Notes under the pieces: model-generated
Database searches by the model: none
What the model was told of the DNA's origin: nothing
What the model saw: only the letters and a program-made list of their open reading frames with translations
In this document: positions 32,950 through 43,850 of the stretch, piece by piece
How the letters are laid out: every line of letters starts with the position of its first letter
Numbering within the stretch: position 1 is the first letter of the stretch
Assembly (NCBI RefSeq): GCF_000682775.1
Contig: NZ_AWFI01000001.1
Coordinates: 124,001-188,000 of the forward strand
DNA length: 64,000 nucleotides
Direction: 5' to 3'
Source of the DNA: Hyphomonas sp. L-53-1-40
GTDB taxonomy: Bacteria; Pseudomonadota; Alphaproteobacteria; Caulobacterales; Hyphomonadaceae
Position numbers and translations under genes: made by a program

Positions 32950-33219
32950 ATGCGCGCTGACAAACTGCTCAAACACTATCCTCATCTGCCTCTGAACGCG
33001 GTTTTTGAACCCGAGGCAAAGGACTGGCCAACGGCCATCGAGCAATTTCTGGAAGACGGACGTTCACACGAGCCTGCTCTTGACCGTGGCATGGATGCTG
33101 CGTGCAAGGGATCGACCCTGCCGTCATGTATATGGCACAGGCGTCTTCAGCTCGTTGAGAACCGAACGGTCCTGCGGGACCGCATGTACGAGGCAGCAGG
33201 AACAGTCAGCGAAAGCTAA
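32950..33219 (+). CDS. Hypothetical short ORF between dnaG and rpoD
   Basis: 89 codons from ATG 32950 with a weak AGGGA 4-8 bases upstream. The product has no recognised domain and its third-position composition is less GC-biased than neighbouring genes. The 410-base interval dnaG-rpoD otherwise shows a TTGACC (-35-like) at 32906-32911 and the rpoD ribosome site. The ORF may not be translated. Confidence 0.25.
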   Translation: MRADKLLKHYPHLPLNAVFEPEAKDWPTAIEQFLEDGRSHEPALDRGMDAACKGSTLPSCIWHRRLQLVENRTVLRDRMYEAAGTVSES

Positions 33220-33285
33220 CAGGCAGGTATTATTTTGGGAGAGTTCTCGGCAAGCGCAGTCGGGGTCCTCACAGGAGAGATTTGA

Positions 33286-35241
<1,956 letters not shown>

Positions 35242-35270
35242 GGCGCAAGCGCCGATCCAAGTTTGAAAAA

Positions 35271-35296
35271 GGCGGCCCGTCGAGGCCGCCTTTTTT
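35271..35296 (+). terminator. Rho-independent terminator after rpoD
   Basis: GGCGGCC, loop CGTCGA, GGCCGCC, then TTTTTT. It lies 30 bases after the rpoD stop and before the convergent metY end. Confidence 0.92.
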
Positions 35297-35326
35297 GTTT
35301 TCGTTTTTGGATTTGTCGAAGCGTGA

Positions 35327-36616
35327 CTAGCCTGCCGCGTTTAGCGCCTGATCCAGATCTGCGATCAGGTCGTCCGCGTCTTCGATGCCGATGGAGAGGC
35401 GGACCGTGTTGGGCGCGGCGCCAGCGGCGATCTGCTGTTCTTCGGTCAACTGGCGGTGCGTGGTCGAGGCGGGGTGGATAACCAGGCTGCGCGCGTCACC
35501 GAGGTTCGCGACATGGCTGAACAGGTTCAGGCCGCCAACGAACTGCGTGCAGGCTTCATAGCCGCCTTTCAGCTGGACCGTGAACAGGGCGCCAGCCCCT
35601 TTCGGGCAGATTTTCGGGATGCGATCCTTGTAGGGCGAGGAGTCGAGCCCGGCATAGGTGACACCAGCAACCGCATCATGACCTTCCAGCCACGCGGCAA
35701 CCTTCTCGGCGTTTGCAATGTGTTTCTCCATCCGCATGGAGAGCGTCTCGATGCCCATCAGCGTATAATGCGCCGCCTGAGGGTTGAGCGTCATGCCGAG
35801 GTCGCGCAGGCCGATGGCAATGCCGTGGAAGGTGAACGCGGCGGGGCCAAATGTCTCATGAAAGTTCAGGCCGTGATAGGCCGGTTCGGGCTGCGACAGG
35901 GACGGGAACTTGTCAGACGCCGACCAGTCGAACTTGCCGGAATCGATAATTGCGCCGCCGGTGACCGTGCCATTGCCGGTCATGTATTTCGTCAGCGAGT
36001 GAACGACCAGCGTCGCGCCATGCTCGATCGGACGGCAGAGATAGGGCGTGGCCGTCGTATTGTCGACGATCAGGGGGATGCCTGCGCCGTCGGCGATTTC
36101 GGCAATCGCGTCCAGATCGGTGATATAGCCGCCCGGATTGGCGATGGTCTCGCAGAAGATGGCGCGCGTGTCGTCGTCAATCGCGGCCTTCACGGCGTCG
36201 AGATCGTCAAAGTCCACGAAGGTGGCCGACCAGCCGAAGCGTTTGAAGGTCTGGCTGAACTGGGTGATCGTGCCGCCATAGAGGCGCGTCGAGGCGACGA
36301 TGTTGCGGCCGGGGGCCATCAACGGGAACAGCGCCATGATCTGGGCCGCATGACCGGACGAACAGCAGACAGTGCCCGCGCCGCCTTCCAGCGCGGTGAT
36401 CCGGTCGCCAAGGGCGGCCACGGTCGGATTGGTCAGGCGGGAATAGATATAGCCGACTTCCTGCAGGCCGAAGAGCGCGGCGGCATGGTCTGCGTCGCGG
36501 AAGACATAGGCCGTTGTCTGGTAAATCGGCACCTGGCGCGCGCCAGTGGCGGGGTCCGGGTTCGCGCCCGCATGAATTTGCAGGGTGTCGAACCCCATTG
36601 GCTTGCCGTCGGTCAT
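35327..36616 (-). CDS. metY: O-acetylhomoserine sulfhydrylase
   Basis: 429 residues, PLP enzyme of the Cys/Met family that makes homocysteine from O-acetylhomoserine and sulfide. Start MGFDTLQIHAGANPDPATGARQVPIYQTTAYVF is the MetY pattern, the PLP lysine is in VVHSLTKYMTGNGTVTGG, and LSIGIEDADDLIADL is the family end. Length over 420 with the insert around DKFPSLSQPEPAYHG favours MetY over MetB/MetZ. Only 50 bases lie upstream before the next gene, too little for a SAM riboswitch. Confidence 0.95.
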   Translation of the reverse strand: MTDGKPMGFDTLQIHAGANPDPATGARQVPIYQTTAYVFRDADHAAALFGLQEVGYIYSRLTNPTVAALGDRITALEGGAGTVCCSSGHAAQIMALFPLMAPGRNIVASTRLYGGTITQFSQTFKRFGWSATFVDFDDLDAVKAAIDDDTRAIFCETIANPGGYITDLDAIAEIADGAGIPLIVDNTTATPYLCRPIEHGATLVVHSLTKYMTGNGTVTGGAIIDSGKFDWSASDKFPSLSQPEPAYHGLNFHETFGPAAFTFHGIAIGLRDLGMTLNPQAAHYTLMGIETLSMRMEKHIANAEKVAAWLEGHDAVAGVTYAGLDSSPYKDRIPKICPKGAGALFTVQLKGGYEACTQFVGGLNLFSHVANLGDARSLVIHPASTTHRQLTEEQQIAAGAAPNTVRLSIGIEDADDLIADLDQALNAAG

Positions 36617-36666
36617 GTCGGCTCTCCCTCTTTGAGTGGTGTTGCTTCCCCCGTTCGGGCAGGGGC

Positions 36667-37509
36667 TCAGTTGAACGTATCACACTGGCGGGGGTCACCG
36701 CTCTCATAACCCCGGGTCAGCCACTCCATGCGCTGTTCGGCTGAGCCATGCGTGAAGCCTTCGGGCGAGACGCGGCCCGTCGAGCGCTTTTGCAGCATGT
36801 CGTCGCCGATCGCATTGGCGGTTTTCAAGCCTTCTGCCATGTCGCCGCGTTCGAGCGCAACCTGGCCATTGGAGGCCTCTGCGGCGCGGGCAGCCCACAC
36901 GCCAGCATAGCAGTCAGCCTGCAGCTCCAGCGCGACGGAGTATTTGTTTGCCGCGGCCTGATTGCGAGCCTGCTGCTGTGCCTTGCGCACCTGTTGCGAG
37001 GCCCCGGTCAGCGTCTGGACGTGGTGGCCGTATTCGTGCGCGATGACATATGCGCGCGCGAAATCTGCACCGGACGCGCCAAGTTGGGTTTCCATCTGCT
37101 GCCAGAAAGAAAGGTCCAGATAGATGGTCTGGTCGGCTGGGCAATAGAAAGGCCCCATCGCGGCCTGGCCATAGCCGCATCCGGTGCCCGTGCCTTCGGT
37201 ATAGATCACGACATTTGGCTTCTTGTAGCCGTCCAGCAGTCCGGTCCAGACGTCATTGACGTTGGTGCCAACCACATCAACGAACTGGCCGGCCTCATCC
37301 TCTGGGGTGCCGACTTCGCCGGATTGCTGTTGCTGGCCGGATGACATGCCACTGCCCGCCTCAAGCAGGGGCTGGGGGTCAATGCCCAGAAAATAGGACA
37401 CGACCAGCGCGATCAGGACAAAGCCGATTCCGCCGCCCGCAACCTTGCCCCCGCTAATGCCGCGTCTATCCTCGACGTTGCCGCCCTTGCGTCCACCCTT
37501 CCAGCGCAT
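36667..37509 (-). CDS. Neutral zinc metallopeptidase (YpfJ family)
   Basis: 280 residues. One N-terminal membrane helix (GGGIGFVLIALVVSYFLGI) anchors it; the rest is periplasmic. Zinc site HEYGHHVQ with upstream YVIA and the distal region ALELQADCYAGVWA. The opening MRWKGGRKGGNVEDRRG is typical of YpfJ proteins. Protease activity of the family is inferred, not well tested. Confidence 0.92.
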   Translation of the reverse strand: MRWKGGRKGGNVEDRRGISGGKVAGGGIGFVLIALVVSYFLGIDPQPLLEAGSGMSSGQQQQSGEVGTPEDEAGQFVDVVGTNVNDVWTGLLDGYKKPNVVIYTEGTGTGCGYGQAAMGPFYCPADQTIYLDLSFWQQMETQLGASGADFARAYVIAHEYGHHVQTLTGASQQVRKAQQQARNQAAANKYSVALELQADCYAGVWAARAAEASNGQVALERGDMAEGLKTANAIGDDMLQKRSTGRVSPEGFTHGSAEQRMEWLTRGYESGDPRQCDTFN

Positions 37510-37630
37510 GTCCCACTCCGTTCACTTGGATTATACCGTCAATTCTTGAGATACAGGGCGTAACAGGGCCCGTCACCCCGGAAACTCATCCCCGATTGCC
37601 GGGCGGGGCGCCAGCGGCTATCCGGACATC

Positions 37631-38050
37631 ATGCAGACCCAGCTCACGATTTCGACCCAAGGTTCCGGCCTTTTTGAGTTTACCCGCGATGCGGCGGAAT
37701 TTGTCGCCGGTCGGGGCGACGGCCTTCTGACCCTGTTCTGCCAGCACACGTCCTGCTCGCTGCTGGTTCAGGAAAATGCCGATCCGGATGTGCAGCGGGA
37801 TCTTCAGGCTTTCTTTCGCCGCCTCGCGCCGCATGCCGATGACCCCACGATGAACTATCTCGTCCATCGTACCGAGGGGCCAGACGATATGCCTGCCCAT
37901 ATCAAGTCCGCGCTGACACAGACCTCGCTCTCCATTCCCGTTTCGGCGGGGCGCATGGCGCTGGGCACTTGGCAGGGCATCTATTTGTTCGAGCATCGCG
38001 ACGCCCCGCACACCCGGCGCGTGGTTGCCCACTTCCTCACATCAGGCTGA
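37631..38050 (+). CDS. YjbQ secondary thiamine-phosphate synthase-like protein
   Basis: 139 residues, UPF0047 family. FCQHTSCSLLVQENADPDVQRDL and YLVHRTEGPDDMPAHIKSALTQTSLSIPVSAGRMALGTWQGIYLFEHR cover the whole domain. Weak thiamine phosphate synthase activity is known for E. coli YjbQ; the physiological role is unsettled. Overlaps the convergent oxidoreductase by 9 bases. Confidence 0.93.
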   Translation: MQTQLTISTQGSGLFEFTRDAAEFVAGRGDGLLTLFCQHTSCSLLVQENADPDVQRDLQAFFRRLAPHADDPTMNYLVHRTEGPDDMPAHIKSALTQTSLSIPVSAGRMALGTWQGIYLFEHRDAPHTRRVVAHFLTSG

Positions 38051-38653
38051 TCGTGGATGGGCAGGCAAGCCAAACGCGCCTCGCAAATGCGCATCGAAGC
38101 GTTCGAAGTCTGCCGCGATTGTCGGCGCCTTGGAAACATCATATGCCGCAAAGCTCGGCAGGGCCTGCATACCGAAAAATCGGAAATTCAAATGCACCGG
38201 CCAGAGCAGGTCTTCGACGGAGCGACCTTCAAAGAAATTCTGGTTCGGATCGCCAAATGCCGTTCGCGGCGCATTGAGTGTGAGCGACAGCATGTATTGC
38301 GTTTCGGTCAGGTGACCGCCGCTGCCATATTGACGGGACGCGTCCTTGCGGCTGCGCCCGTCGCCCTTTGACAGGCGGCCATCCATGCCGGCGGTGTATA
38401 CCTCATCGAGATAACGCTTCAGAGACCAGGGCAGGCCCATGGAATTCAGGGGGAACTGAAAGAGTATCTTATCGGCCCAGAGTTGATTGGCGACCTCTTC
38501 CTCCGTGTCCCATCCATCTGCCACATGAGTGGTGCGAATGTTCCAATCGGCCGCCTCGAATATGCGCCGAGCGCGTTCGACAAAGGCAGCGTTCAGCGTA
38601 CCGGGAGAGGTTGGAAAGGGCTGGTGACCATTAACGATGAGGACGTTTGTCAT
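38042..38653 (-). CDS. NAD(P)H-dependent quinone oxidoreductase, flavodoxin_2 fold
   Basis: 203 residues. N terminus MTNVLIVNGHQPFPTSPGTLNAAF is the flavin phosphate loop of the MdaB/KefF group; ADKILFQFPLNSMGLPWSLKRYLDEVY is the family's second signature. The GRSRKDASRQYGSGGHLTETQYMLS segment fits MdaB-type quinone reductases. Two-electron reduction of quinones to protect against redox cycling is the likely role. Confidence 0.9.
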   Translation of the reverse strand: MTNVLIVNGHQPFPTSPGTLNAAFVERARRIFEAADWNIRTTHVADGWDTEEEVANQLWADKILFQFPLNSMGLPWSLKRYLDEVYTAGMDGRLSKGDGRSRKDASRQYGSGGHLTETQYMLSLTLNAPRTAFGDPNQNFFEGRSVEDLLWPVHLNFRFFGMQALPSFAAYDVSKAPTIAADFERFDAHLRGAFGLPAHPRSA

Positions 38654-38744
38654 CCTCTCCTTCTGGCTGGGCCATTCAAGAACCGCAACTGCATGGGGCC
38701 ATAAGTGCTGCTAACAGGGGAGGGGTGGTGGTCGCGGGACCGGA

Positions 38745-40082
38745 TCAGCCGCCCAGTGCTTTCCAGCGTATCATGGCCTCGCATGTGTTTTCGCCCTGGA
38801 AGGCAGACTTGGCGGCGCCATTGAACTGATCGGAGACGGATGCGGCCCAGACCGCAGCGGCCGCGTCATAGGAGGTAAACCCGATTTCGGAGAGGCCGCG
38901 TTCAATCCGGTTGCAGATCAGGCCGGCAACGTCCGGGTCAGCCGAGCTGTTGAGGTATGAAATACGATCTGACAGGTCGAGCCGCGAGAAGATGTAATCA
39001 TACACGGTCAGGTCCTCACCAACATCAAAAGCCAGGATGTCGCCTGAAGTAACGCCGGTAAAGTCCGGGTATCCGGTATCCGAAACACCTGCTGTGAAGA
39101 TGGAAGGGATCGGCTGGTCCAGATACACGGCCCATTGACCGATAGCGCCTTTACCGCGCGTGTCCTTGATATCGTTCGTGTCCGGCAATTGCGCGGAGAC
39201 AACGAGGATTGGCTTGTCGCTCCATGCCTTCACGGAAAACGCGCTGACCGATTGCTCCGTGATCGACTGACCGAACAGGGTGCTGGTGGAGTTATTCAGG
39301 AAGTTGGAAGCCTCCATCATCAGGGGCGCATTGAAATAGGTGACCAGCGTGGAGGTCGGCGCAATCAGGTTGGCAGCGGTGGTCAGCGCCCCCATTACAT
39401 TGGCGCTGGCTGAGGATTCCTTTTCATCCGACAGCTGAAGACGAAAGCGTGCCTCAATGGTCGTGTTGGGTCCGACCTTGAAGTAAGGCGTGGCATAGAC
39501 CGAGATGCTCTCATTCGTTGTCCAGGATTCCCCCTCGCGGTTGTTCGAGGAGAAGGTAGACGAGAAGAGCGCATTGGTCGCAGTGATGTCTGGCTTGGCC
39601 ACATCGAACTCGGCGATCAGGGTGCGGGTAATACTGCGCGATGACATCATGCGAGAGAACCAGCCCCGGCTCTCCTCGTCATAGTTGCGGGCCTCAACTT
39701 CCTGACTGCGTACGCCGGACGTCACGCCCTCCATGTCATAGGCATCGGGTTTCAGCGTGACGATCTGTATCCGCGTGTAACGGTCCTGCAGCATATCTCC
39801 GAACTCGGAATAGACGGCTGCCTCGTCGATCGCGACATCGATATAGGGGAGGTAGTCCTTGGCGGGCACGGCGCCGCCGCTGGCGCGGCCGGTATGGCGC
39901 CGCACGGTGGGGGTTGGCGCGCCGAGAAAATCATCATCACCGGGATTGGGTATGCCACGCACGGGTCCGTTGGGCACCTGACTGTCTGCGGGCGGCGGAG
40001 AGGCGGGTGCGGGGTCCGGGCTGGACGCGCAGCCGGCGACGATCATTGCGATGGCGATGGCGCTTGCTGACACCTGTTTCAT
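38745..40082 (-). CDS. Lipoprotein of unknown function
   Basis: 445 residues. Signal MKQVSASAIAIAMIVAGCASS with lipobox VAGCA, then a proline-rich linker (PDPAPASPPPADSQVPNGP). The mature domain is rich in Ser/Thr/Asn and strand-like repeats (SSTFSSNNREGESWTTNESISVY) and ends in a cysteine-containing helix. GGGGAG precedes the ATG. I do not recognise a family. The 273 bases to panD carry two small palindromes, CCTTGCGCAAGG and AAGGCC/GGCCTT near 40275-40297. Confidence 0.75.
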   Translation of the reverse strand: MKQVSASAIAIAMIVAGCASSPDPAPASPPPADSQVPNGPVRGIPNPGDDDFLGAPTPTVRRHTGRASGGAVPAKDYLPYIDVAIDEAAVYSEFGDMLQDRYTRIQIVTLKPDAYDMEGVTSGVRSQEVEARNYDEESRGWFSRMMSSRSITRTLIAEFDVAKPDITATNALFSSTFSSNNREGESWTTNESISVYATPYFKVGPNTTIEARFRLQLSDEKESSASANVMGALTTAANLIAPTSTLVTYFNAPLMMEASNFLNNSTSTLFGQSITEQSVSAFSVKAWSDKPILVVSAQLPDTNDIKDTRGKGAIGQWAVYLDQPIPSIFTAGVSDTGYPDFTGVTSGDILAFDVGEDLTVYDYIFSRLDLSDRISYLNSSADPDVAGLICNRIERGLSEIGFTSYDAAAAVWAASVSDQFNGAAKSAFQGENTCEAMIRWKALGG

Positions 40083-40301
40083 GTCGTTTCTCCCCTGTAT
40101 TATTCCCCAGCCTTACAGATTGTTAACAGACGAAATCCCGCAAGGCGACCCATTTTGGTACGGAATTCGCGCGACACGGGGTATGGGAGTGGGGGGACGT
40201 CATGACCTCGCGTGAAGGTGAGGCCCAAGCGTCCAATATCGTCTTTACTCACATTTGCTGCGATGCAATAAGCGCCTTGCGCAAGGCCGCAGGCCTTCCT
40301 A

Positions 40302-40320
40302 TATGCTCATTATGAGCATA
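40302..40320. promoter_or_regulatory. 19-bp perfect palindrome upstream of panD
   Basis: TATGCTCATTATGAGCATA is perfectly symmetrical about a central T. It ends 35 bases before the panD start, so it would overlap the promoter and is a probable operator. The cognate regulator is not evident in the window. Confidence 0.6.
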
Positions 40321-40355
40321 ATGATGCGCTCACAATAATCCGGGAGGATCCATCC

Positions 40356-40712
40356 TTGTTGCTCAACATGCTGAAAGCGAAACTGCATTCTGCGACCGTC
40401 ACGCAGTGTGACCTTCACTATGAAGGCTCGGTATCGATTGACCAGGACCTGCTGGATGCCTCGGGCATCCTGCCGAATGAGCGGGTGGATATCTGGAACG
40501 TCACCAATGGTGCCCGCATCCAGACCTATGCCCTGGAAGCACCGCGCGGTTCCAAGACGATCGGTGTGAACGGCGCGGCCGCGCGCCATTTTGCGGCCGG
40601 CGACAAAGTCATCATTGCGGCCTTCGCCGGGATTGATGCCGACAAGGCCCGCCAGCATGCGCCGACAATTGTGCTGCTGGACGACCACAACGAGATCAAA
40701 CGCCCCGTCTAG
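40356..40712 (+). CDS. panD: Aspartate 1-decarboxylase
   Basis: 118 residues from a TTG at 40356, or 114 from ATG 40368. The ribosome site GGGAGG (40342-40347) is 8 bases from the TTG and 20 from the ATG, which favours the unusual TTG. PanD is a pyruvoyl enzyme that gives beta-alanine for pantothenate and CoA. Self-cleavage site G-S in [12 protein letters not shown], and the conserved [27 protein letters not shown] are intact. No other pan gene is near. Confidence 0.95.
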   Translation: MLLNMLKAKLHSATVTQCDLHYEGSVSIDQDLLDASGILPNERVDIWNVTNGARIQTYALEAPRGSKTIGVNGAAARHFAAGDKVIIAAFAGIDADKARQHAPTIVLLDDHNEIKRPV

Positions 40713-40736
40713 CCGGGGCGATCATTAAACGACAAT

Positions 40737-41753
40737 TCAGCCTTTCAGGACGTTCGCGATGATTTCAAACGAGCGCAGGCGCTTGTCGACGTCGTACATG
40801 TCGGAGACGATCATCAGCTCGTCGGCCTGTGTGCGGGCGAGCAGGGCCTCGACGCCGCGTTTCACCGTATCCGCGTCCCCAATGATGCTGAAATTCAGCA
40901 TGTGTGACGCGCGCATTTTCTCTTCCGGCGTCCAATAGGTGTCGATGTCGTCAATCGGCGGCTGGGTCAGCTTGCGGTCGCCCCGCACGAGGTTTGCGAA
41001 CGACATCTGCTGGGAGGTCGCGAGATACTTGGCTTCCTCGTTCGTCTCGGCAGCGATGATGTTCACGCCGATCAGCGCGTAGGGCGTCTTCTGCTGATCT
41101 GATGGCTGGAAGTTCGCACGATAGGTGGCCAGCGCATCATCCAGTGCCTGGGGTGCGAAATGCGAGGCAAACCCGTAAGGCAGGCCATAGGCCGCAGCGA
41201 CCTGCGCGCCGAAAAGGCTGGAGCCAAGAATCCACAAAGGCACGTTCGAATTGGAGCCGGGGACGGCTTCGATCTGCTGGCCGGGCTCGACCGGGCCGAG
41301 GAAGGCCTGCAGTTCCAGCACATCCTGGGGGAAGCGGTCGGCGCTGTTGGGATCCCGACGCAGGGCACGCAGCGTCATCTGGTCGGTGCCGGGGGCACGG
41401 CCCAGGCCAAGGTCGATCCGGCCCGGATAGAGCGCCTCCAGCGTGCCGAACTGTTCGGCGATGATATAGGGCGCGTGATTGGGCAGCATGATGCCGCCAG
41501 CGCCCACGCGGAGGGTCTTCGTGCCAGCCGCAATGTGCGAGACGACGAGCGAGGTAGCTGCCGTCGTGACGGCTTTCATATTGTGGTGTTCGGCGACCCA
41601 AAGCCGCTTGTAGCCAAGGGCCTCGGCGTGCTGGCCGAGGCGGCGGGCATCATTCAGCGCGTCGGCGCGGGTAAAGCCTTCGCGCACGCGTCCGAGTTCA
41701 AGGATCGAAAGTTCAGCCACATCAAGGCCCCTTGCATTACGTTTCCAAGACAT
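40737..41753 (-). CDS. LLM class flavin-dependent oxidoreductase
   Basis: 338 residues, luciferase-like monooxygenase fold. LWVAEHHNMKAVTTAATSLVVSHIAAGTKTLRVGAGGIMLPNHAPYIIAEQFGTLEALYPGRIDLGLGRAPGTD is the hallmark of the YhbW/MsnO8-like subfamily. FMN-dependent; substrate and reductase partner unknown. Divergent from the S9 peptidase with 132 bases between starts. Confidence 0.93.
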   Translation of the reverse strand: MSWKRNARGLDVAELSILELGRVREGFTRADALNDARRLGQHAEALGYKRLWVAEHHNMKAVTTAATSLVVSHIAAGTKTLRVGAGGIMLPNHAPYIIAEQFGTLEALYPGRIDLGLGRAPGTDQMTLRALRRDPNSADRFPQDVLELQAFLGPVEPGQQIEAVPGSNSNVPLWILGSSLFGAQVAAAYGLPYGFASHFAPQALDDALATYRANFQPSDQQKTPYALIGVNIIAAETNEEAKYLATSQQMSFANLVRGDRKLTQPPIDDIDTYWTPEEKMRASHMLNFSIIGDADTVKRGVEALLARTQADELMIVSDMYDVDKRLRSFEIIANVLKG

Positions 41754-41885
41754 GGGGGCCAGCCCGCCAAAGCCAAGCCCGGCTTGCGCAGCGGAAGGGG
41801 GGAGTTGGTTGCAATTGGGCGGTTTCGGTGTTGCTTCGCCTTTCCATCCAAAATAGCCTGAATGTTATTGTTCGGGAGATCCTGC

Positions 41886-43844
41886 ATGAGAGTATTGGTC
41901 TTGGCCGTTCTGGCGGCATGGCTCGGCTTTGGCTTCAACACGGCCAGCGCCGAGGTCACCCACCCGCCGCTGGAAGCCTATGGCGACCTGCCCTCAATCC
42001 GGTACATGGCCCTGTCTCCGGATGGATCGATCGTGGCCTTTGCCGAGCGCCGGGAAGGGGCGGATTATCTCGTCACGTTTGACTTTGCGACGCGACAGAA
42101 GACCTATCACGTGAAGATCGACGACGTTGCCACGCGGGACATTTGGTTCGCCGATGAGGAAAACATCGTCATCCTTGCGTCAGAAACGAAGTTTGTGATC
42201 GGGTTCCGGGGGGAGTTTGAATATTCTGGCGCTTTCTCTTTCAATTTGAAGACCAAGCACCTGAAATTTCTGTTGAGGGGCACTGACAACATCTATCCAG
42301 CCCAAGGCGGTCTTGGGCGGATTGTTGGTGACGATGCTGACCCCGGTCACATCTTTATGCCGGCCTATGTCGGAGATCGCTATTCTGATCCGAATTACAA
42401 CCTACTGCGCGTGAACTTGAAAACCGGAAAAGGAAGACGGTTCAAGAGCGGTGTCGACAATACGGTTGATTGGTTCGTGGACAAGGATGGGACGGTACTT
42501 GCGCGGGAGGACTATAATAACACCACGGATACCTACAGGGTTTATACCTATGTGAACGGGAAGCGTGAGCTCATCTATGAACTCGAAACTTCGCAACTGC
42601 CCCCCGGTGTCACGGGTATCAAGGCTGACCGGTCCGCCTTGCTGTTTTCCGACGGTAGTGATGCCGATGATTCCGGAAACGTTTATGAGCTCGATTTCTC
42701 GGGGCAGTTGACGCCTGCATCGCTCGGCGGGAAGGGCGGTACGATCGAGCGGATCATCAAGGATGGGAACCGGTTCGTTCTCGGTGTCGAATATTCCGGC
42801 GCAGTGCCCTCGTACAAGTTTTATGATCCGGATGTGGACGCGGCCGTCTCGGGCATGGTGAACCAGTTTTCCACGGCCTCTGTAAATCTCGTATCCTGGA
42901 CCGATGACTGGTCGAAGCTACTCTACCTGATCTATGGCAGCGACACGCCCGGCAGTTATGTCCTGCAGGACCGGGAAACTGGCCAATTGATGCTCGTCGC
43001 GGATGAGCGTGACAACATACCCCCAGACGCCGTCGGCCAGATGGTTTCTGTCAATTATAAAGCCCGGGATGGGCTCAACATTCCGTCGATCCTGACCTGG
43101 CCGGCGGGTGTGGATATTGAAACGGCCAGCAAGCTGCCTCTGGTCGTGATGCCACATGGCGGACCAGAATCGTATGACGCGGTGGGGTTCGATTGGATGG
43201 CGCAGTATTTCGCCAATCGGGGCTACCTCGTGCTTCAGCCGAATTTCCGGGGGTCGTCAGGCTACGGAACTGAGCACCGGATTCTTGGCAAAGGGGAGTG
43301 GGGCGGCAAGATGCAGGATGACATCACTGATGGCGTGCAGACGCTGGTGGAGCAGGGCCTGGCAGACCCGACACGTGTCTGCATTGTCGGGGCCAGTTAT
43401 GGCGGCTATGCGGCGCTCGCGGGCGGTGCGTTCACACCCGACCTGTACAAATGCGTCGTGGCGATTGCACCCGTGTCGGACATTCGACCCCTCCTCGTGG
43501 ATGTGAAGTGGGATAATGGGCGCAAGCATTGGGCGCTGGACTATTGGCAGGAAAACATAGGCGATCTTGATGAAGAGCGCGAGAAGCTGAATGCTATCTC
43601 GCCAGCCAGAGCCGCAGACAAGTTCACGGCACCCGTACTGCTGATCCATGGCAATGACGACACCGTCGTGCCGATCAAGCAGAGCGAGATCATGGAACGG
43701 GCTCTCGAAAAAGCCGGCAAGGATGTGACCTTCATCAAGCTTCCGGGCGAGGATCACTGGATGTCGGATGGCGATACGCGAATTGAAGCGTTGCGCGCGA
43801 TGGCCAGTTTCGTGGACCAGCATATCGGGGCTGAAGCCGAGTAG
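41886..43844 (+). CDS. S9 family prolyl-oligopeptidase-type peptidase, exported
   Basis: 652 residues from ATG 41886 with GGGAG 7-8 bases upstream. Signal peptide MRVLVLAVLAAWLGFGFNTASA. A beta-propeller-like N-terminal two thirds (MALSPDGSIVAFAERREG) and a C-terminal alpha/beta hydrolase domain. Catalytic Ser 504 in GASYGGYAA, Asp about 590 in HGNDDTVVP, His 624 in GEDHW. Periplasmic aminopeptidase or dipeptidyl peptidase, as is frequent in marine alphaproteobacteria that use protein. Confidence 0.92.
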   Translation: MRVLVLAVLAAWLGFGFNTASAEVTHPPLEAYGDLPSIRYMALSPDGSIVAFAERREGADYLVTFDFATRQKTYHVKIDDVATRDIWFADEENIVILASETKFVIGFRGEFEYSGAFSFNLKTKHLKFLLRGTDNIYPAQGGLGRIVGDDADPGHIFMPAYVGDRYSDPNYNLLRVNLKTGKGRRFKSGVDNTVDWFVDKDGTVLAREDYNNTTDTYRVYTYVNGKRELIYELETSQLPPGVTGIKADRSALLFSDGSDADDSGNVYELDFSGQLTPASLGGKGGTIERIIKDGNRFVLGVEYSGAVPSYKFYDPDVDAAVSGMVNQFSTASVNLVSWTDDWSKLLYLIYGSDTPGSYVLQDRETGQLMLVADERDNIPPDAVGQMVSVNYKARDGLNIPSILTWPAGVDIETASKLPLVVMPHGGPESYDAVGFDWMAQYFANRGYLVLQPNFRGSSGYGTEHRILGKGEWGGKMQDDITDGVQTLVEQGLADPTRVCIVGASYGGYAALAGGAFTPDLYKCVVAIAPVSDIRPLLVDVKWDNGRKHWALDYWQENIGDLDEEREKLNAISPARAADKFTAPVLLIHGNDDTVVPIKQSEIMERALEKAGKDVTFIKLPGEDHWMSDGDTRIEALRAMASFVDQHIGAEAE

Positions 43845-43850
43845 GGGTGC

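Noticed and set aside
36560-36666. SAM riboswitch upstream of metY
   Set aside because: Only 50 bases separate metY from the next gene and no conserved SAM-II core is visible.
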